NCBI RefSeq assembly: GCF_900289175.1 | Contig: NZ_LT985747.1 | Span: forward strand, 2,443,709-2,507,708 | DNA length: 64,000 nt | DNA from: Paenibacillus faecalis | Lineage (GTDB): Bacteria; Bacillota; Bacilli; Paenibacillales; Paenibacillaceae | Direction of reading: 5' to 3' | Part shown: piece after piece, positions 59,572 to 64,000 of the stretch | Numbering within the stretch: position 1 is the first letter of the stretch | Layout of the letters: each line of letters starts with the position of its first letter | The notes under the pieces: generated by a model | Told to the model about the DNA's origin: nothing | The model's database searches: none | The model's input: only the letters and a program-made list of their open reading frames with translations | Position numbers and translations under genes: made by a program

Positions 59572-60263
59572 GTCTTCGCCTCCTCTTGGTTCGTTTGTTG
59601 ATAATGATTCACTTGCCATATTTCCGTAATATATGGAAGCCCGTATAAGTGACGAATCAGCTCATCGTCGATAGGATCGTCGACCTCTATTGCCATTAAA
59701 GCGGATTGCCCTTTGCCTGAGCGTGACACTTCCATATATCCGATATTGATTTGACGTTCCGCCAGCAGCGACGTAACATTCGCTATTGCACCATGCTTAT
59801 CCTCATGCAGAACGAGCACAGATGGCTTCGTACCGGGCGGCTTTGGTCTGAATTGATTTACTTCGTGAATTTCAATGCTCCCCCCGCCGATCGATACGCC
59901 GACAACTTCCAACGCACCTTGCTCGTCGCGCAAGAAGAGGCGTACCGTGTTTGGATGTTTAACATCTTCATCGGATTGCACAAACGTCACCTTCAGTCCC
60001 ATCTCTTCCGCAATGTTCAGGACGTTCGGAATCCGCTCGTCCGCCGTATCGAAATCAAGGATACCGCTGATGATCGCCAAGTCAGTACCATGTCCCTTAT
60101 ACGTTTTTGCAAATGAACCACACAGAATGACATTAACGGTGTCAGGCAAGCGTCCAAACAGCTGGCGCGCCACGCGCCCGATACGGTTTGCTCCCGCTGT
60201 GTGAGAACTGGACGGACCGATCATAATCGGTCCGATGATGTCAAAAACAGATTTAAATTGCAC
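59556..60263 (-). CDS. sdaAB: L-serine dehydratase, iron-sulfur-dependent, beta subunit
   Basis: 235 residues. The ASB-like N-terminal domain begins FKSVFDIIGPIMIGPSSSHT, the family signature; the C-terminal ACT domain is SVLVLHEDKHGAIANVTSLL, probably for serine sensing. It lies 24 nt after an EIIC-like permease gene, which suggests a transport-plus-catabolism operon. Confidence 0.95.
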   Translation of the reverse strand: MQFKSVFDIIGPIMIGPSSSHTAGANRIGRVARQLFGRLPDTVNVILCGSFAKTYKGHGTDLAIISGILDFDTADERIPNVLNIAEEMGLKVTFVQSDEDVKHPNTVRLFLRDEQGALEVVGVSIGGGSIEIHEVNQFRPKPPGTKPSVLVLHEDKHGAIANVTSLLAERQINIGYMEVSRSGKGQSALMAIEVDDPIDDELIRHLYGLPYITEIWQVNHYQQTNQEEAKTCSIV

Positions 60264-60287
60264 GAGATCGTCCCCCCTTACTTATAA

Positions 60288-61334
60288 TTAAGCAGCGGCT
60301 TCGCCGGCAGCAACAGGTGCGGTTCCTCGGATTTCCGCAGCAGTGCGGATTTTATATTTTTTGAAGATGAGCGAGCCGATGAAACCAGCCAGAATGCCAC
60401 AAAGTGCACATAAGGCGGCGGCGATCGTTACGGTCATAGGGTCATTGAAACCGTACATGACCATAAATCCGGCGATCGGTGTCGCGGTACCGGTAGCGTT
60501 ATTGGTAAGATTGAATAAGGCAACGACGACTCCGGCCATGGCTCCGCCCAAGAAATTGGTCATATAAACCGGTATCGGGTTAGCGGAAATAATATCCGCT
60601 TGTGTCAATGGCTCAATTGCAACAGCAATTGTTGTTCTTCGGTCCCCAAACTTCATCCGGTGGAAGAAAACAAAGTTCATGAACGAGGAGCCGAAAACCG
60701 AAAGCGCACCAATGGCCATCGGTAACCCGGTCAACCCCAGCATAGCGGTAAGCGCCATGGAACTGAGCGGTGCTGTCGCAACGACGGTAATGACACCTCC
60801 AAGCACGATCCCCATTAAGACAGGACTGTTATTGGCAGCTGTTGTAATGATTCCGCCAATATTCAGCAGTGTCGCATCAACGATCGGTGTTGCTATATTA
60901 GCCACAAAGCGGACTAACGGTGCAGCCACAATGATGCAGACGATCAAGTCCAGTCCTTCCGGCACCTTTTTCTCAATCAGCTTGACCAAGAACGAAACAA
61001 GGTAGCCGGCGATAAATCCGGGTAGCAAGCCGGTACCTGCACAGGCTACACCAAGCAGCATCGCATAGACTGGAGATACACCCATGGCGAGCGATACTAG
61101 CGCGGCGGCGGCCACCCCACCCATACTGCCGGAAGCAAGTCCAACTTCCTTCGCAAGTTCGAAGCCGAACAAGTCACCGCCAACATAACTTTGAAAGGCT
61201 TCAACCAAGAAGCTGGCAACAGCCGCATTGGCCAAAGCGCCCATCGCTTTCATACCATTCGGCGCTTTGAAACTGAAGAGAGAAAACAGAGATAAGGTCA
61301 ATAAGAGCAGTAAAGTGCCAACTAAAATGTCCAT
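60288..61334 (-). CDS. PTS EIIC-type membrane transporter (PfoR-like)
   Basis: 348 residues, about nine membrane helices, of the PTS_EIIC_2/PfoR group (NGMKAMGALANAAVASFLVE, and the polar FHRMKFGDRRTTIAVAIEPL loop). No EIIA or EIIB domain is present, so phosphotransfer is doubtful. First gene of the serine dehydratase operon; a transporter for serine or a related compound is a reasonable inference. Confidence 0.8.
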   Translation of the reverse strand: MDILVGTLLLLLTLSLFSLFSFKAPNGMKAMGALANAAVASFLVEAFQSYVGGDLFGFELAKEVGLASGSMGGVAAAALVSLAMGVSPVYAMLLGVACAGTGLLPGFIAGYLVSFLVKLIEKKVPEGLDLIVCIIVAAPLVRFVANIATPIVDATLLNIGGIITTAANNSPVLMGIVLGGVITVVATAPLSSMALTAMLGLTGLPMAIGALSVFGSSFMNFVFFHRMKFGDRRTTIAVAIEPLTQADIISANPIPVYMTNFLGGAMAGVVVALFNLTNNATGTATPIAGFMVMYGFNDPMTVTIAAALCALCGILAGFIGSLIFKKYKIRTAAEIRGTAPVAAGEAAA

Positions 61335-61696
61335 TTAGCACTCCTCCTTGTAGAGGTTTTTCAATCGTTAATCGCTTTCATTTGAAATCAAAAAACATTA
61401 AACTAATCAAAAATATTTGATTGAGTTAACTCAATTTGATTATATCAAGTAAAATAGCAATATACAATCATTTTTTGAAAGCGATTTCCGTTTTAAATAC
61501 GTCAAAATTATTGGAATTTAACCGTTTTTGCCCAAAAATAGCTTAGGTATCGCTCGTTTGTACGAATTTACTGTTTGATAATCTACGTTATTAGGACTAA
61601 ACTATTAGTAATAGTTAATTTAATCAACTTTAGTTGATCGAATCAAATATTATAGATAACATCAATGAATTAATTAAGAGAAAAGGAGGGATTGCG
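61335..61696. promoter_or_regulatory. Dyad-rich control region between serine operon and its divergent regulator
   Basis: It contains AATCAAAAATATTTGATT (61405-61422), TTGAGTTAACTCAA (61421-61434) and ATCAACTTTAGTTGAT (61623-61638), three dyads that could be operators. TGAAAGCGATTTCC (61476-61489) matches the CcpA site at 13 of 14 positions, and a weaker match (TGAAAGCGATTAAC, minus strand) lies at 61367-61380. The region probably couples serine use to the regulator at 61697 and to carbon status. Confidence 0.55.
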
Positions 61697-62374
61697 TTGA
61701 ATACAGCGTTTACGGAACGTGATCGGGCGATATTGCAATCCTATGATTCCATCGTGGAAGGTTTGGCCGATTATTTGGGAGATGCTAGTGAAATTGTGCT
61801 CCATAGCCTGGAAGATTATCAGCATTCTGTCATCAAAATTGCGAACGGACATCATACAGGCAGAGAGTTGGGAGCGCCGATTACAAATTTGGCCTTGCAG
61901 ATGCTGAATGAAATAAAACGTTCCAACTCCAAACAAGCGATTAGTTATTTTACCAAAAGCAAAAATAACCGCCTTATGAAATCAAGCACGATAGCGATAC
62001 GTGGTGAATCCGGGAAGATTATCGGATTGCTGTGCATTAATATGAATTTGGACGATTCGTTTTCCGGATTTATGAAAACCTTCTTGCCCCAACCGGATCT
62101 CGAAGCACGTGAACAGCAGGAGCATTTTGCCTCATCTGTCGAAGATATGATTCTTGAGACCATCGAGCGAACGATCGAAACCGTTGATTCTTCCCCTGAT
62201 ATCTCGTATGCGAATCGAAACAAACATATTATCGGCCTATTGCAAGATCGCGGAGTATTTAACATGAGAGATGCCGTTACCATCGTAGCAAATGCGTTGA
62301 AAATAACGAAACATACGGTTTATTTGCATTTGCGCAATCATACTTCTAAATCCGAGAAAAAAGAGGCGCGTTAA
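61697..62374 (+). CDS. YheO/DauR-type regulator (PAS-like plus HTH)
   Basis: The TTG at 61697 is set by AAAGGAGGG with 6-nt spacing; longer in-frame starts lack one. 226 residues: a YheO-like PAS domain (about 1-130; YDSIVEGLADYLGDASEIVL, LGAPITNLALQML, and GLLCINMNLDDSF) and a C-terminal helix-turn-helix (LLQDRGVFNMRDAVTIVANA then LKITKHTVYLHLRN). The family includes DauR, the D-arginine regulator. Divergent from the serine dehydratase operon, it probably activates it in response to serine or a related amino acid. Confidence 0.85.
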   Translation: MNTAFTERDRAILQSYDSIVEGLADYLGDASEIVLHSLEDYQHSVIKIANGHHTGRELGAPITNLALQMLNEIKRSNSKQAISYFTKSKNNRLMKSSTIAIRGESGKIIGLLCINMNLDDSFSGFMKTFLPQPDLEAREQQEHFASSVEDMILETIERTIETVDSSPDISYANRNKHIIGLLQDRGVFNMRDAVTIVANALKITKHTVYLHLRNHTSKSEKKEAR

Positions 62375-62400
62375 AACACCCCCTGTCTTATGCATGGATC

Positions 62401-62434
62401 AGAACCCGGTATCCAACCGGGTTCTTCCCCTTTT
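62401..62434 (+). terminator. Intrinsic terminator after the YheO-type regulator gene
   Basis: The perfect arms AGAACCCGGT and ACCGGGTTCT enclose a 5-nt loop, followed by TCCCCTTTT. The T-run is interrupted, so efficiency may be moderate. Confidence 0.7.
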
Positions 62435-62597
62435 ACCACTTCCATGGTCCTTTCACATTTACTGATCCCTTAACGATACCAAAGCACTATTTTCATTGTT
62501 TTAATTTACAAATTTAAGTCCTTTATTCATATATCACCAGTTTCGTTTTTTTAGTATACTTATGATATAGAAAGAAATGTAAAAGGAGGGTTTTATT

Positions 62598-63380
62598 ATG
62601 AAGTTGAAGTTGGTATTGGGAAAAGCATTGCTGATTGCTGCTGCACTATCTGTCCTGACTGTTGGGACCCCTTATATGGCAGCCGATTCAAGCAAAACAG
62701 AATGGAGTTATGAAGGTGCAACTGGACCTGAGCATTGGGGCGATCTGTCACCTGAATATGCGAAGTGCTCCACTGGTCTCAATCAATCACCTGTTCCGCT
62801 CATGAATCAAGGCAAGAAGACAGACTCGAAAATGACATTTCATTACGAAGCATTTGTTCCGACAATCGTAAACAACGGGCATACGATCCAGGTCGATGTA
62901 CCGGAAGGCAACTATGCGCTCATCGATGGAGAGAAGTACAATCTGTTGCAGTTCCATTTCCATACGCCAAGCGAGCATACATATAATGGGAAACTTTTGG
63001 AGATGGAGATTCATCTTGTGCATCAAAACGAACAAGGAAATCTAGCAGTCATCGGTATGTTTATAAAAGAAGGCTCGGCCAACAAGAGCCTGGACCTTAT
63101 TTTTAACAATTTGCCCGCTTCTCAAGAAGAGCCTGTTACAACTGACGAGAAAATCACCCTTAACTCGCTTTTCCATAAGAAAAGCAAATTTATCACATAT
63201 GACGGATCTTTAACAACGCCGCCTTGTACAGAAGGAGTTACATGGTATGTATTCGATAAGCCCGTAAAGCTTACACGTACACAGATTGATGCATTTAAAG
63301 ATATATTCCCTAACAATAGCCGGCCGGTTCAGCCTTTAAATGATCGGCTTCTGTACAAAGGGACTCTAAAAACGCATTAA
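62598..63380 (+). CDS. Secreted alpha-class carbonic anhydrase
   Basis: 260 residues. A signal peptide of about 29 residues (LVLGKALLIAAALSVLTVGT core) directs export. The alpha-CA domain has WSYEGATGPEHWGDL, NQSPVPL, zinc histidines in LLQFHFHTPSEH and MEIHLVHQN, and TYDGSLTTPPCTEGVTWYVF. Cysteines in AKCSTGL and PPCTEG can form the conserved disulfide. It hydrates CO2 outside the membrane. AAAAGGAGGG gives a strong ribosome binding site. Confidence 0.94.
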   Translation: MKLKLVLGKALLIAAALSVLTVGTPYMAADSSKTEWSYEGATGPEHWGDLSPEYAKCSTGLNQSPVPLMNQGKKTDSKMTFHYEAFVPTIVNNGHTIQVDVPEGNYALIDGEKYNLLQFHFHTPSEHTYNGKLLEMEIHLVHQNEQGNLAVIGMFIKEGSANKSLDLIFNNLPASQEEPVTTDEKITLNSLFHKKSKFITYDGSLTTPPCTEGVTWYVFDKPVKLTRTQIDAFKDIFPNNSRPVQPLNDRLLYKGTLKTH

Positions 63381-63409
63381 AATACAACCTAGCACTAAAA
63401 GGCACATAG

Positions 63410-63459
63410 AAAAGTCCCGCCCCGGCTAATGGAATGGCTGCCTAAAGGGTGGGACTTTA
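63410..63459. terminator. Bidirectional terminator-like hairpin
   Basis: The arms AAAGTCCCGCCC and GGGTGGGACTTT pair with one G-T wobble. A-rich and T-rich flanks serve both the carbonic anhydrase gene (plus) and the broken LacI gene (minus). Confidence 0.7.
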
Positions 63460-63474
63460 TCTTGCTTTGATTTA

Positions 63475-63721
63475 AACTATTCCAGGGAAGCCGCCTCAAT
63501 ATGTTGTGAACGCAGCACCAGAATATCTTGCGGCTTTTCAAATTTATATTTTGTAGGTATATTTTCATGATTTTTACAGCCCCATAATGCCAATCCAAAA
63601 TCAACCCTGGCATCTCTTAAGCCCGTTTCTCTTCAGATACATACGGATGATTGTTTATCACTCTGGATACAGTCGATACAGACAATCCTGAGCGTTTCGC
63701 AATTTCGGTAATGTTCGCCAT
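63475..63721 (-). pseudogene. Remnant of a LacI-family regulator
   Basis: From the ATG at 63719-63721 (GAAGGTG upstream) the frame reads ANITEIAKRSGLSVSTVSRV then INNHPYVSEEKRA and a stop at 63617. This is a complete LacI DNA-binding headpiece with hinge but no sugar-binding domain. In a second frame ARVDFGLALWGCKNHENIPT continues to EAASLE and a stop near 63475; its family is not clear. Deletion plus frameshift have destroyed the gene. Confidence 0.65.
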
Positions 63722-64000
63722 ATGTACCTTCACCTTCTTTTTTTACATAATGTAATTTGCGAATTTGGAATATTTCACATCTGAAAGATCCCATTTTTGG
63801 CTCCCCTGTGTAGTTCCTTTCAAACTCTGCATAAACTGTATCCGTCCACCTTAAATCCGCATAAATATGTGCGAAATAACCTAGGATAAAATCCTTCCAT
63901 TCTCTATCCTCATTCAATCTCAAATACTTTAAACACTTGTTTTCCATAACCTCAATCGTCGGAAGCTTGCCTTCCCTTACAAAATGAGTAACACCCTTCT
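63633..64000 (-). CDS. Partial gene at the window edge (zinc phospholipase C/S1-P1-like?)
   Basis: The frame is open to the window edge (GVTHFVREGKLPTIEVMENK...), so its start lies beyond 64000. FILGYFAHIYADLRWTDTVY resembles the metal-binding helix of zinc-dependent phospholipase C-type proteins (G-x-x-x-H-x-x-x-D), with H and D suited to zinc. The last part (about 63633-63740) reads through the LacI headpiece in another frame, so the natural C-terminus may be lost by the same deletion that broke the LacI gene. Family assignment is tentative. Confidence 0.4.
   Translation of the reverse strand, partial: KGVTHFVREGKLPTIEVMENKCLKYLRLNEDREWKDFILGYFAHIYADLRWTDTVYAEFERNYTGEPKMGSFRCEIFQIRKLHYVKKEGEGTYGEHYRNCETLRIVCIDCIQSDKQSSVCI

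Overview
The window looks like a chromosomal segment of a spore-forming Firmicute close to Paenibacillus. The grounds are strong AGGAGG-type ribosome binding sites, frequent TTG and GTG starts, a MurNAc-recycling locus, DUF2871 and BceRS/MacB-type modules, and IS3 and IS605 elements of bacillary type. The genus is an inference. Positions 1 to about 32,000 are very AT-rich, littered with broken genes and dominated by one accessory gene cluster. From about 32,300 onward the sequence is more GC-rich and reads like ordinary chromosome.

Left accessory region (1-32,160). Two nearly identical 1,446-bp IS3-family elements in the same orientation (1456-2901 and 29930-31375) bracket a set of minus-strand genes (3722-23952) and a plus-strand pair of ABC exporters (24573-27990). 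The core of the cluster is a run of overlapping genes at 18001-21854: a radical SAM enzyme, a GT-B-like glycosyltransferase, a DegT/DnrJ aminotransferase and a nucleoside-2-deoxyribosyltransferase-like hydrolase. This set matches the early enzymes of cytosine peptidyl-nucleoside antibiotics (blasticidin S, mildiomycin, gougerotin): CMP hydrolase, cytosylglucuronate synthase, radical SAM decarboxylase and sugar aminotransferase. Around it are enzymes not usual in those pathways: a permuted PEP-synthase-like protein, a truncated pyruvate-kinase homologue, a lone PEP-synthase ATP-grasp domain, two HPr-kinase-like proteins, a DUF1152 protein, two nucleotidyltransferases, an EEP phosphatase, a FemAB-like transferase and a second DegT aminotransferase. 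The likely output is a cytosine-derived, amino-sugar, possibly phosphorylated and aminoacylated nucleoside, exported by the divergent ABC pair. Product and individual roles are inferred.

Both IS copies sit, with 3-bp target duplications, in the loop of a hairpin that belongs to a structured repeat of about 150-230 bp. A third repeat copy at 31796-32022 carries only a 51-bp palindrome that resembles the right end of the IS. A 3' fragment of tRNA-Ala(GGC) with its terminator (32064-32155) marks a probable integration boundary.

Middle region (32,290-41,062): a MerR regulator with a membrane-anchored alpha/beta hydrolase behind a MerR-type promoter; an apparently intact IS200/IS605 element with tnpA and tnpB; a second MerR with a thioredoxin-fold partner whose CxxC has become SxxS; a flavodoxin-like quinone reductase; DUF2871; and an MBOAT/SGNH O-acyltransferase operon.

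Right region (41,140-64,000): a MurNAc/muropeptide salvage locus with NamZ, PIG-L deacetylase, GNAT protein, ABC sugar importer, MurQ, RpiR-type regulator, GH4 hydrolase and BadF-type kinase; a papain-like amidase; a two-component system with a MacB/FtsX-type ABC transporter; an L-serine dehydratase operon with an EIIC-like permease and a divergent YheO/DauR-type regulator in a dyad-rich control region; a secreted alpha-carbonic anhydrase; a broken LacI gene; and a gene running off the right edge.
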